NCBI RefSeq assembly: GCF_019112545.1
Contig: NW_025064901.1
Location: 62,001-126,000, forward strand
Source: Guyanagaster necrorhizus
Taxonomy: Eukaryota; Basidiomycota; Agaricomycetes; Agaricales; Physalacriaceae
Direction: 5' to 3'
DNA: 64,000 bases
The first letter of the stretch is position 1, and every line of letters begins with the position of its first letter. Positions 26,119-38,317 of this stretch are shown here, piece after piece. Below the pieces are notes generated by a model. The model worked only from the letters and a program-made list of their open reading frames with translations. It was not told the origin of the DNA and ran no database searches. A program made the position numbers and the translations under genes.

Positions 26119-27226
26119 CAATGGGGCAAGTGAGATAAGGAAGATGGGAAAAGCAGCAGATCATGGAATCCTTTTGTACGAACATACCACATGCTCTATT
26201 GAATGATTTTCCTCAGATGGAAAGTCGACCAGGTTATAATTGGAAGAACTCCCACTCTCTTTGTATTGAGGTGGATGTTCCTCGGTCTTCATATTGCCAC
26301 ACATAGACTTTTTGTGCGAGAGAAGTAGAAGATCGGTAGGGCACAAGACATATTTTTTCCAAGATCCGAGAGTGGAAGACCTAAGATGACAGCCGGATTG
26401 GGCTTGGCCCATGTGCATGAGCCTCCGAGATTCCTGATGCATGCTCCGGCTTCTTTTTACGAGGCATGGCCCAGTGCAGAGGATATCGATGTTCGAGTCA
26501 ACTGATGACATTCTACAGCTGCCAGTGAGATTTCAGTGAGATTCTTAGAGTCCAGCACAGAGCAGTGTGTGATTTTAAAATATACAACAAGCGATGCACA
26601 TGTTACAAGAGGAGAGCACCTGACACTTGTTGTAGGGGGGAGTCTGAACTCACTGGCAAGAAATTTCCCGGGCGTTGTTTGTTTTTCACGGCCTTCAGCT
26701 ACACCCACCCAAGAAATTTGAAATTGATTCGCGTACTTCGTACGGATGCGTCAAGTTGCCTTCGTCGAAGCGAGTACAAGATCATCAAGCACAGACATCA
26801 ACAAGGAGAGTTCATTTGACCGAGGGGCGGTCAATTTTTGTCTCCGAAAGATCAACACGGCACCGCCGTGACAAGCTACCTGCGCCTAGTACACATGTGA
26901 GCAGTAAAGTCATATGAGATGGCCGTGAAACAATAACGAGAATGGCGCATTAGACTGCACCTGTATATGTGGGTATTTTTCCACACCTGCGACCTGTCCT
27001 CTATAGCTCGAAAAAAGTGGTTTTCATTCCCAGAGCGAACATGCGGAGCCATGCCAACATAATGTCGCCAAATCTCCGCATTCACAAGGGTGCAAAAACA
27101 AAGTAATACAATGATCGTAAAACATTCATCCAACATATACTTTAACGTAAGATAAGAAATTCTGCAACGTAACAACCCATGATAATGCCCTGTTAGAATA
27201 CAGCAACATCTAGAAAATAATAATAT
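26119..27226. other. spacer between the two PTR2 genes
   Basis: A 1.1-kb region between the tandem transporters, containing the copy A promoter and the copy B 3' flank. A GATA motif (gagataagg) lies 12-20 bp upstream of the copy A ATG. An open frame at 26161-26511 (minus) has no family resemblance and is probably noncoding. Confidence 0.4.
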
Positions 27227-29727
27227 CTAGGGTTTTTCATTGGTAAAGTGACCCTCGCTCAAGAGAGTGATGTGGCCTTCATCCATGTTGTTGAGTGCAT
27301 CTTCTTCGCTGTCCAGTTTCCGGATACTGTACCAGAAGAGAAGACCAGCTGTGCCGGCCATGACAGCAAAGACACCGTAGTTCCACACGAGCAAAGGATC
27401 AGCGGCCAAAGCTGTTACCAATTAGATTAATTGACGACGCATAAGGAAAACATGCACGACACTGACCAACAAAGGCTTCGCCAAGAGCTGAGGCGATGGC
27501 TGATGTGAACAAGAAGACACTCATAACCAGAGAACGCATGTTCTTGGGGGCCTGTGCATCGACGAATGTCAACCAACTCTAAAGAAGATCCATAAAGACG
27601 ACAAACTTTGGTGAAAGCATATTCAAGGCCAGTAATCGAGGCCAGAATTTCACTGAAGGCGATCAGAACGTATCTAGACGCGCACAGGTTCAGTCTAGCA
27701 TCCGTTATATATTCATAGTCTACTCACGAGCCAGTTTGGATCCAGACACTGAGGGGAGATACATCCTCACATGTAGATGCGGAGTAGTGACAAGGGTTGG
27801 TCTAAACGATCATGCTGTGTTAGCGTATATTGTGCTGTTGGGCACGCAGTTGCAAATACCTTGTAAATATAATGCTGAACGACCACGGCCCAAATCATCG
27901 CAGCGGAAGCTATGGCTTCATTGAGCACATGGTGAAGTTTGTGCTAGAGATAAGTATACTAACCAGTAAAGAACCCGGCCGTAATCTTCTTCAAGGCAGT
28001 AAAGTTGATTCCAGCGCGCTGGAGAGCAGGATAGATCTGGAGAATACAAAAAAAAAAAAATCGATGTGTGATATTAACTTCAGGCGAGTTTGACGTACAA
28101 GCATCTCGCTTATGGGAATGAAGATGATGAGGGCGAAGGGATCCAAATTAGATATCACGTCATTGGGTACTCCATTCGTGGTCATAGTGGCAGCTTGCGA
28201 CGTCAAATTGTTGTTGATCTGGGAGTAACAGAGCCCTACGAGAATCAGATCGGCGTTCGTCCCCGGTGAGGTTCTAATGAAATCTTACAGTAAACCGGGT
28301 ACCAAAGGAATACAGCACAAGCCTTGAACCCACGTCTGACCTCGTCCACCCACTGGTCATCAAAGTTCATCCAATGTGGCTTCAAGCCGGCTTGTTTGCT
28401 TGGCTTAGCATTCTCCCAAAAGTCTGCGGACGTCAAATTCTTGTACGTCTTGATGGGATTCAAGCTCCAGCGGCCCTTCATGGCGAAGAACCAGAGATGC
28501 ATGGCACTGGCGAAGACAGACCCTGTGGGAGGGGAGCGAATGTACCGCTTGCGTCCAACCCAAAGGATGAGCGGACATAACAAAAATACAACAGTAGGAA
28601 GTGTGTAAGCCAGGTAGAATCCGACATACTAAGAATGTATGAGTAAATTTTGGCTGGTTTGGAAAGCAAGTCTTACTTTTTCGGCATAAGCCATACAGAT
28701 TTGACCGATCAACGCACCGATATTGATGAACAAATAGAAGTACTACATAAAACTGATCAGGTCTTGAAAATTGCCAAATGATGCATTACGAACCATGTAA
28801 ACACTAGACACTGTCATGATGGGATCCACAATGACACGTTCTCCGGTCTTAGTGGTGCTGATGAAGAGCTTGGTACGACGATACTGCTCTGCAACGAGAG
28901 GGGAAATGTTGGACTTGAACAAACCAGTACCTGCATGAAAATGAGCGGTGGGATTAACTGAAGTTTTCAAAGTACTCACCGAAACCCATGACAAGGATGG
29001 CAATAGCGAAACAAGCCATTGCGTTCTCCGACTTTTCAATGACACCCGGCACGGCGGAAGCGATGAGGATGACATGTCCAATAAAAGCTATGGCGACACC
29101 AATGCAAATGGTGTTGTACCGTCCCAAATGAGCGTCCGCGATATAGGCTCCAAGAAGAGGAGTACAGTAGCACCTCGGGAGAAATGAGGACGGGAAAAGA
29201 TCGGAATGACTTGAACGTACCAAAACTGATAGAAAGTGGTGAGACCGGTAGAGGCGTTCTGGCCTCTTCCAAGAGCACCAGACTGACCATCTGCACCTCC
29301 GTCACCAAAACGCGAGCCTGTAGGGAGGGGCTGTTGAATGAAGTTGGTCTAGAAGAAGACGTTGGCACGGATTCATGGTAAGTAATGAGTAATGTTGTAC
29401 ACACAAATACGACGCTGCATCCGTAAAACTGAAATACGGTGTGAGTTAGGAGTGGATACAGCTGCCATAAGATACCACTCACCGAGAATCGCTCGGCCAA
29501 CTCGACAGTGGCGATTACTGCGGGGATATCAGGGCAAGTCCGGTACGATGGTACCGAAAATACGCACAGTATGCATTCCATGGGAGCTTATCAGACACCC
29601 GTCGCAAGGTTGCGATCTCTTCCTCAGTAGGAAACTCGAGGCCATCGTGGATGCCATCCAGCTCGTGGCCAACGAAGGATACGACGTCAGAATTGCGAAG
29701 CTTCTCGTCGGTAAGCTTGTCAGCCAT
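27227..29727 (-). CDS. PTR2: PTR2-type proton-coupled peptide transporter (copy B)
   Basis: Tandem paralogue of the transporter at 23543-26118, predicted to import di/tripeptides with protons. It starts MADKLTDEKLRNSD, then the shared HELDGIHDGLEFPTEEE leader. It keeps VELAERFS, PLLGAYIADAHLGRYNTI, GTGLFKSNISPLVAEQYRR, FYLFINIGALIGQ, WMNFDDQWVDEVRRGFKA, NDVISNLDPFALIIFIPI, YVLIAFSEILASITGLEYAF and NMRSLVMSVFLFTSA. The C-terminal tail differs from copy A (EGHITLLSEGHFTNEKP). Intron positions closely match copy A, which indicates duplication after intron gain. About 1.9 kb of apparently noncoding DNA lies upstream. Confidence 0.87.
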
Positions 29728-31674
29728 TCTGAATGGACACTCTGTAGGGGGGCAAGAGCGTTGGAAGGGTAAGCCAGTGGTACTACCGGAGTTTATATTC
29801 GGTTCTCATGTATCAGTTCCGGGGAAGCATATGGTCTTCGGTGAGACGACCTTGTGCCAAGCCAGTATTTTTAGCACACGTCTTTGATCAGCATTCAGTT
29901 GGAATCTTCTGTTCCGAAGCAAGACTGCGCCCCGGAAGGCAATCTGTGGAGGATCATGAGGATGTCTGCGGGTCCAAAATTAAAGTAAGGACGAGCATAG
30001 ATGGCCTACAGTGACCCAGAGTCTATATCAGTTGTCGCCAGAAAGAAGCGTTATCGCTGGAATGATCCTGATGGTGGCACGATGCTCCTTGATCGGACAG
30101 GTTCGACCTTGCAGAAACATGATAACATCACACGACAACTGGCACCATCGAATGTGTGGCCTCTCCCGGATATTTGTCAATGCAAGGGGTGCGCAGGCAA
30201 TCATTCGTGGGCCTCGCTTTGAGATAAGCCGAAAATAAGTCCAGTTGCTCTAATGCATAGATTATATTGACGAAGGGGAGCTCCGGGTGGTAGGCAAGAT
30301 AAGGAGGTGGCACGTGGGTCCGTCGCCGCTACATTTTCCCCGAGTGCAAGTCGAGTAAATCGTCCAAGCTTGGACGACAGGAATGTGCTCGATGGCCAAC
30401 TTGAAGTAGCTCAAGGACGTGCAGAAGCCAAAAGAGAAATCCAAGTTGCATTACAAGCTAACTAGTCCGCGTGGTGACACAAGATCCGGCATCCTGCAAA
30501 AGCCGGGTCAAATGGTGTTATCGAGCGCTCTAGTTCTGGTGCCCGCACAGCAATATTGTCTCAACAGGTCTCAACTTCTGTGGTCGAGATGACACTGACT
30601 TGGGCGGCGACCATCTAGCGGACGACACATCTGGCCCTTGGACCAAACTTGACTCTAAAATCGCGAGACATTAATAATGTTTAATATGAAAAGACGTCTC
30701 TGTTTCATTCTTCCTGGTCCAAGCCGCCTTTTCCCGATCATGATAAGATAAGATTCGGAACATGTTTGGATCAGCCATAAATGCCAAATTTTGACACTGC
30801 CACCCGCGACTGCGCATTGCAGCTACTCATTTTCATCATCAAGCAGGTCGGTTTTAATAATTCCACCTTTCGTACTTGAGGCGCGTAATATTTTAGACTG
30901 GGATTTTTGCTCCTATCACAACGTAAACAGATGTGCGTGCTACGGACGATCTGGACCAAATATGGACCCAAATATGGACACGGTCCAAGTATTGCCGTCG
31001 TATCTTCTTCGCCGAATCCAAGGCGTCGCAACTCCGTTCCTTTGAAAATGAGGGTACCGTTCCAAGTTGACATGCAGTGAACAGCTTTACATGTTTCATT
31101 CCTGGCGTGTACGTTATCCTTGGGACCTCATCTTCTGCGTTCAGAACATAGCGGGGTTAGAACGACACCGCGCACAACCTCAGTGCAGTCAAAGGAGGTG
31201 GCTACAGCTTAAGATGGCTATCAACCATTTACGACCAGCCCCCAGGCGCGATATTACAAAACCATCGAACCCGCCTTGGCCCCGAATCAGAAGGACTGGT
31301 AATACGAGCTGACAGTTGCGCACACAGCCTCGTAGGTGGCGACTCTATGCAACCCTCCCAACGAGAAAAGATATATGTTCTCGCTCCCAGCCTGGATCGG
31401 ATTTGCTGTGTTCGAGATCCACCTGAACGGGGATGCTAATTGATGAAATGGGCCCCAGTTCAAGTATTATTAACTCCAATCCTTCCATCAAAATTTTTGA
31501 TATGACCTCAGGGTTTGATCTTCGCGCCCAGATCCGAGAACAAGTCTCGCCACGGCGCATACAAAAAAAGTTCACTAACGTTTCACTCCTTCCTTCTCTA
31601 TAATTACCACCATTTCTGTCCTTGAAATATCTTGTCATTCGTTTACGAATTACCTCCTCTCGTTTAGAAAGGCA
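29728..31674. other. large intergenic region between PTR2-B and the multicopper oxidase
   Basis: Nearly 2 kb between two divergent genes; no open frame here shows a recognisable family. Noted elements: GATA motifs at about 30222 and 30293; overlapping GATAAGATAAG at 30742-30752; a short tandem unit (ccaaatatggac, twice) at about 30956-30979; and a pyrimidine-rich leader with a TATA-like ctataatta near 31600 before the oxidase ATG. It probably holds both promoters. Confidence 0.4.
30742..30752. promoter_or_regulatory. overlapping GATA motifs
   Basis: GATAAGATAAG gives two overlapping GATAAG sites in the spacer between the PTR2-B peptide transporter and the multicopper oxidase, about 1 kb from each start. 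GATA factors control nitrogen-regulated transporters in fungi; a role here is only possible. Confidence 0.35.
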
Positions 31675-34470
31675 ATGAGTTTTTCTATTGCTCTCCGCCT
31701 ACTACCTCTCTTTTCTCTTTTCTTGACGCTTTCTTTAGCGCTTCCCCATGATACGCATCAGCATGCGAGTCGTACAAGCGTAGCCCGGTCTGCAGAGCTC
31801 GATGTTGATGTTGGAGTGGGCAAAGCTCTGGGACTTACGCTTCACGTCGGCGCCGGAACCAACGGTGCGAACTTGGTGGATTATGTTCTCGAGATATCCG
31901 AGGGTTCTGTCAATCCTGACGGTGCCAAAGAGCGGTATGTCACATAGTATTCGGCCTATTTTTATGTTGACGCGTCGTTTAGTATGGTATATCTGCTCAA
32001 CGGCAAATTCCCTGCCGACCCGTTGACTATCGACGAGGGCGACGAGGTCGAGGTACGTACTTGAGTTAGGCCGCCATCGTTGCGTCTTTTCTTCATTGTG
32101 AAAAACAGTTTTTCATTATCAACAATGCCACGGAATCTTTAACGATGCATTTCCATGGAATCGAGCAGAAAGGCACTCCTTGGTCGGATGGTGTACGTAT
32201 TTGAAGCACTTCTTCCTTGCTGCGAAATCCATTAAAGAATCTTTGGGCTTCTAGGTTCCTGGAGTTACTCAACCTATTATTCAGCCAGGCGGAAACTTCA
32301 CGCACCGTTGGAACGCGACACAATTTGGTTTCTATTTTATCCATTCACATTCAAGTATGTCAAAGCCACTTAATTCCGAAAAACTTACTGACCCGAATAT
32401 CGGTTAGAATCTCAACAGGACGACGGCATGTCCATGACTTTATATATTCGGTATGTAGAAAGACTTTCTCTGAACTTCTTGTCTGAATATTGCGTTGCCT
32501 GGTAGCCCCAGCCCCAAACGGGAACGGCCATTCGGCAAAATTTCGGACGACCCGTTGGATCTGTTCCAGATGTATGCAGCTGAACACCACCCTGAGTCAA
32601 TTATGATAATGGACTGGCGTCATTTTCCCGAATACGAGATCAGTGAAATGTGGAAAGAGGCGAACATTGAACCTCTGTAAGAACTCCTGATAAGTCGAGC
32701 ATTCCTTCGTTGCTGACAAGGTCTTATACACAGGTGTGTTCAGTCTATCCTAATCAATGGTAAAGGCTCTTCTGTCTGTCCATCAGCAGATGAGTTAGCT
32801 GCTATTGGGACGGCCAGAGGACATGGCGATCTGACAGCTCAGGGGTAAGCCTCCTTCGTCGGTTCCGTCGTTCATCCATGCATACTGACAGGTCGACAGT
32901 TGCCTCTATATCAACAATAGTATCATTAATCCTCAGGGAGAAGGCTTCTCAGCCGAGTCGAATGTAGCCCTTCTGCCAGATGAGCTGTGGTTAACATGCG
33001 CATCTGAAGGTGAGTAGCATTCTGACGGAGACAATATGCTATCAATGATGACATACATGTACAGGCGTCGATAATCCGTTATACATCCTCAATGTCGACA
33101 ACACCAAGACCTCGTGGGTGATGCTGAACCTGGTAAACAGCGGTGGTCTATGGGAAGAAGTTTTTTCCATCGACGAGCATCCAATGTACGTCGTTGGTAT
33201 GTGTCGCGTCTCTTGTGCCAAGATGAAGTTCTGATCGTTCTTGTTTCAGCTGTCGAAGGAGAATACGTGAATACCACGACTCCTGTTGAGGCCGTCACTG
33301 TTCGTGCTTCCTATTCCTTTCCATATTTTTGCTTACCCCCAAAACAAGCTTCATTCCGGTGTCCGAGTTCAAGCCCTGGTCAAGCTTACTGGTACACCAG
33401 GAGAAGCATATACCATCCGTGTTGCAGCGAACGTCGTCCCCCAGGTAAAATCTGGGTATGGAATCCTCCAATACGCTTCGCCCGACCCTTTCGTTACTCC
33501 CACATTGGTAAAGCCCTCCGTCGGGTACCCAGCTCTTCCCACTTCAGCTGCATCCATCGATTATACGGGCACATTGTTGACCACTGCTACTGGTGCCAAG
33601 TGTAATGCCACCGAATTTGACTATACCAGTGAACAAGCGTCACCCTATATTGCCGACCCTCCTCCAAGCAACAACAACGTTACGCAGACGTTGTTCCTCA
33701 ATATGAAGAGGCCTAACGCAACAACTTGGACGGCCAACGGAACCGGTCTGCAAACTGGTCTGTATGAGAATGGTGAACCGTTGATCTGGGATTCTGTGTG
33801 GAGAGGTGTGCTCGAGGCAGCGGATGAGGACACAGGTCCTTTTGCTGGCTCTCAGTTGGTTCTGGCGGACAGCGTTTACGTCGTTCCAGAGCAGGGAAGC
33901 GTCGTTGATTTAATATTCCTTGTACACGGGGCACAGTAAGTATATTCTTGTTCTAAATGATCTGGTCTGACAACGTCTTGTCCACAGACCAGCACATCCC
34001 ATCCATAAGGTGACACCCATTTCCACTTCAGTGAAAGCGTCCTGCTCATATAATAAATTTATCCTATAGCATTTCAACAGGTTTTGGGTCATGGGTCATG
34101 GGGTTGGCAGCTTTAACTGGACCTCTGTGGCAGAGGCGGCTGAAGCAATTCCAGAGTCTTTCAACTTTGTCAATCCTCCAAAGAGAGATGGGTATGATAC
34201 CATACCGTCAACCGCAGAAGGAAGCTGGTTAGCAATCAGATGTGAGTTTGACTTGTATTCTTGAAGATTCTCGGCTGAAACTGTCGAAGATGTTGTGCAA
34301 AATCCAGGTCCTCAGACTGTGCATTGCCATATATCACAACACGCTGCCGGAGGAATGGTTGTTGGTATGTTCGGCTTCTCATTTTGAAGATATTCGGTGA
34401 CGGTGCTTTCTCAGTGATTTTGCAAGCCATGGAAAAACTCGTATTACCAGAAGAATATGCACAACCATAA
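31675..34470 (+). CDS. secreted multicopper oxidase (laccase/ascorbate-oxidase-like, methionine axial ligand)
   Basis: Extracellular copper enzyme that oxidises phenols, metals or ascorbate-like donors with reduction of O2 to water. A signal peptide (hydrophobic RLLPLFSLFLTLSLALP) is followed by three cupredoxin domains. All four copper motifs are present: MHFHGIEQKGTPWSDG (L1), FYFIHSHSKSQQDDG (L2), HPIHKH split by an intron (L3), and HCHISQHAAGGM (L4). In L4 the residue at the type-1 copper axial position is Met, whereas fungal laccases usually have Leu or Phe. Several N-glycosylation sites (NNAT, NFT, NAT). About 12 introns, and the final exon ends PEEYAQP. Substrate is not predictable; it could be an ascorbate-oxidase-like enzyme rather than a true laccase. 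Confidence 0.88.
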
Positions 34471-34892
34471 AAATGGTTGCTATGACTTGTTATCAGTTTT
34501 CTGCCTCGGACTCTTATCACACTTAATTATTTATCACTTGGACTTTGGAGTAAGTATGCCTGACGTTTTTCTCTTCCATTGCTTAAACATGGACGCTGAA
34601 TTCTGAACATCTCTTTTATTATATCTTATTGATTGCGGCGAGTATTTCTAACATTGCAGTCTTCAAAGTATATAATTTGTGTCTTTGGGCAATTTATCAT
34701 GTATTAGTACACATAGTACCCACAATCCATAATTTTATGAGACCTTATGCGAAGGTGTCGCCAATGACTGGTTTATTTTACTTTCCTTCTGATTTTTCCT
34801 ACTTAGCACACGTGCGTGTCATGTGATCGTGCCCCCGACCATTCGGGCCGGTTATCTCTATCCTTGCTCATTCCGTCCATGTTGTTGAAATC
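34471..34892. other. intergenic region, no gene seen
   Basis: This 422-bp AT-rich spacer follows the oxidase stop and precedes an unknown protein gene. Only 3' UTR-like and promoter-like sequence is apparent. Confidence 0.35.
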
Positions 34893-36875
34893 ATGTCTCC
34901 AAATCATGGAGCTCCAGCAGCGGAGAGCTCTTCAGGATGGGCTTTCAATCTCAGAACATCGAAACTCAGACATGCTGACTGTAACCTGGTGGACTCTGGT
35001 TCTGATTCTGATCTATCCTCTGATTCTGACATGGACGAGAGCCGTATGCTTGACGATTTGGACATTTCTACGAGAGAGGAAACCGTCGTGTACAAGCCGA
35101 ATCCATTCAGTATTGCAAAAATCAACGCGGCTGTTCGCAGCACCAATCGACCGCCTTCGACGAACAAGCCTTCTCGACCTATCAAACCTTCGAGAGCTGG
35201 GAAGAAGACATCGATAGTTGACGAGCTGAGAAGGCGGTCCAAGAACACCAGGTCTATGTTTCAAAAATCTTCTCTTCAAGCCAATTCTACCCCTTCTGCT
35301 GTTCCTCCTTCATCCAAAGACTCCCAGCATCAGCCTGCACCCGCCATTTTGCCAAAATCATTGCCTAAACGCCCAATACACCTAGAAGATATGCATATAT
35401 TCGGCATTCTGGTACCCAATTCTCCACTTGCATCAGAAACTATCTCTTTTTCTTCCGGAACTCCAGCCGTTCCTCATGCACCTTCTTCACCACTGCGTTT
35501 TTCTGGTGTGCAAGCTGTGGAAACGTGTATATCTCTTCCTTTCGATGACCCTCTGGCTTTATCTCGTCCAGAAACCTGCATTATTGATGCTGCTGCTCAT
35601 GCTCCTCTTTCTCACCTGTCCGATATTCCTGATACTCAGACGAGGGCTCCAGGTTCCATACGTGCTCGTCCCCAGCCACCTCACACCTTTCAAAGCCAAC
35701 GTCCGGTCGCCAGCTACTTCTCCTCTCCTGTTTCGCGGCCCGAAATATTGTTTCCTTCTACCGACAATGCTTCATTATCTTCTCCTATTCGTACTGTTAC
35801 TGGTCCGATACGACCCATTGCTCGATCTCAGCCTCAATCCTTCTTTGCACCTCGTCGGGACACCCTTCAAAAGACATTCGTTAATGTGGCGCCACGTCTT
35901 TCTGTCCAGACTTCATCCATGCTACAGCGGTCCATGCCTCTTGTGGCAGCAGGTGACTGTCATATCTTTTTCTTGTCGCCGACCCTGACATCGCTCTGAA
36001 GCTCCTCAAACATTTCCTCCGCCAACGCCTGTGCATATTCGCCCACTGCCTATTTCAGCTACGACCCCGCCGTATAGAAATGAAGGCTTTCGAAGGCTAG
36101 ACCTAGAAGTAACCTCGGTTCCCCCTTTCTCTTGGAATATGCCTGCCATTCCAAGTCCTTGTGCGGATCCACAACCCAAAGCACCCGATGCTAACAAACA
36201 TGCACGTATCAGCCACAAGAGGCGACACGCTTCACCATCCCCCCCAAGGCCGATTCTTGGACCGAATGCATATAAACCGTCTATAGATTCTGACGAAGAA
36301 TGGAGTACTCTTCAGAGCCGCAAGAAACGCACGACTGAGTCAGCAGTATTCTTCCATGTCTGACCCTTCCGTTTTGCTAATATGCAGCTTTCGTCAGGAC
36401 CACCACGGCCGTGAAGCGCACTGGGGCATTCTCCTTACCGGGAATTTCCGTTCCTGGCAAAAAGTCAGGAATGAGTGCTACGTCGTCGAAGCGCGTCATC
36501 ACGTTCTTACCGCCTCCTCTGGCACACCCCAATGATAATATGCCGGTTCGCCAGCGGGGAGAAGACGCCCAGGGAAGACCAAAGGATCATAATCCTTATC
36601 CCTCGCCAACCCATTCTACTTTGTCCTCTCTGGTACCCGTATGCGCTGAAGTCACAAATAAAGAGCCTCGAGCTTCTAATGGGACGGCATTTGCGTCACC
36701 CTATCGGCCACTGTCTCCGCCAACTTCTGATCTACTTGCTTTGGTAGAGCCATCATATGACAGAAACCCGTGTGTAGCTATAGATGTGGGTGGTGTAGCT
36801 TCTCGATATCACGAAACTAGAATGGACATTCGCCAAGTATTTCATGCCTTTTATACGCATTACGATCACCTCTGA
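34893..36875 (+). CDS. large low-complexity protein of unknown function
   Basis: I do not recognise this protein. It starts MSPNHGAPAAESSSG and has a Ser/Asp acidic patch (SGSDSDLSSDSDMDE), a basic stretch (KPSRPIKPSRAGKK, then ELRRRSKNTR), and long Pro/Ser-rich regions with little predicted structure. A second acidic/basic site reads SIDSDEEWSTLQSRKKR. Introns near 35955-36005 and 36340-36390 link three open segments; the end is HAFYTHYDHL. There is no signal peptide and no transmembrane segment. The overall look (disordered, Ser/Pro-rich, with basic clusters) suggests a nuclear regulatory or scaffold protein, but that is inference. Codon bias and length of the first frame (368 codons) argue that it is real. 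Confidence 0.6.
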
Positions 36876-37199
36876 TAGTCTTCATGCTAGTAGCGGAAGT
36901 TGCTTTCAGCGCAAGCTCGCGATATGCTAAACCTTGAGAGTTGCGGGATTGTTCATTGTGACGAGGAGAGTGATGGCGAGATTGCGATCCTTGTATGGAC
37001 AGGATGTTGAACGTTAGAGAGCGTTGGTGGTTTCTTGCTTGAGGGACTTCTTTAGTGAAATGAGCGATTGACTCTCCGTACTGAGTGATGAACCTTCTGG
37101 TCATGCAAGCTCTTCCACCAGCCCGTATATACCAAGCCTTGCAGTATTGGTCATTTAACTGGACCCGGATTGCGGGAGGGCTCCATAACATCCTAACTC

Positions 37200-38186
37200 C
37201 GTTATGCTTGGTATACTCCTTTTAGCCTTTTCTTTGGCGCAATTCGTGCTCAACCTCAGACCATCGTTCAAAATGGAAGTAAGCGTTTGCTCAAGATGCT
37301 TTTCTGGGCTTCCTTATGTTGAACCTCCTACTCCAGAGAATGGTCTGCGATTCACAGAAAGGCGGATTTGGAGTGCCACTTTCCCGAAGGAAGGTCGAGC
37401 GAAAAAATAAATGTTGTCCTCAATTGTGTGCGTGCTTTATCCTGCCGAGTCAACTATGCAAGGTATGGCCCATTCGGTCCACGAGTGTCCGTCCAAACGC
37501 TGTAGTATTTTTATGCATAGTTTTCAGGTGTTGGAGGAAGCGCTCCAGACCTTCAATCAGAGGATTGTTGTAGCCCCAAAAATCTTCGATCGGCCATTTG
37601 CTTGTCAAGAGATTAAGAGTCTGCCTAAGGAAGACTAGTGGAAACCCTGTAAATGCGGTTCGACCTTACCGATTGGAGCTGTAGGAACAATTGCTTGTAC
37701 AAGGTATGCTCGTCTTTGATCCTGAGGAGGATTTGAATTTAACCATCATGAGATATATGGAGGCAGATACACCGCGGGAGCAACTTCTGTTTGATATCAT
37801 TTTTGTCCAATTTTCTGTAGAGATGGATTAGCCGATTATATAACTGTGTCAATGAACTATCTATATTTGCCACGTTCCTACGGGCCTGTTCCTAGAGATT
37901 CTTCTGTCAAGCTTGCGAACCTGATGACGAGATCTTGGATATCGTTTACGACCTACGGTTGTGTCTGATATCTCACCTCAAGCTCAACCCGAACTTTCAT
38001 AGGATGGCAAACGTTTCACATTGGCTCGTATGTGCGTCGAGGCCGGTTGACATGATGTTTAGGGAGAGGAGAGTGACTGTAGAAAAGGATGGTTTTAGAG
38101 CAGAGCAGAAGGGCATCAAGCTGCCGAACCAACAGTCCTTCGTTGATCCATGTTGGCCAGAAAACGGTGGTCATATTCTAACATAA
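37200..38186 (+). pseudogene. relic of a type-B carboxylesterase/lipase
   Basis: Degenerate remnants of a carboxylesterase-family protein in consecutive frames. The N-terminal signature is at about 37290-37360: FSGLPYVEPPTPENGLRF, matching the family's GIPYAEPPxGxLRF start. A secretory-like leader is present (MLGILLLAFSLAQFV). C-terminal remnants lie at about 37850-38130: DSSVKLANLMTRSWISF, then after a frame change LNPNFHRMANVSHW and VTVEKDGFRAEQ, like family C-termini. The middle, including the catalytic GxSxG serine motif, is missing or unreadable, and stops/frameshifts interrupt it. The remaining span (~1 kb) is too short for the ~1.6 kb coding length. I infer a decayed secreted esterase. 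Confidence 0.5.
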
Positions 38187-38317
38187 ATGATGACTGCATT
38201 ATATACAACTTGCAAAGACATGTTGAACGTCCCTGCAAATTAATCAGTATAAAGTGATGATCTTTTAAATAAAATACCTTACAAAACGTACAGATAAACG
38301 ACAAAGGCAATATTTCC

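Noticed and set aside
26161..26511. Minus-strand frame between the PTR2 copies, possible third transporter relic
   Set aside because: Translation shares nothing with PTR2 membrane segments.
30100..30130. ggttcgacc stretch resembling a tRNA B box
   Set aside because: No A box, acceptor stem or cloverleaf pairing around it.
36817..37191. Minus-strand open frame of 124 codons
   Set aside because: Lies between the unknown protein and the esterase relic; no recognisable domain, partly antisense to coding sequence.
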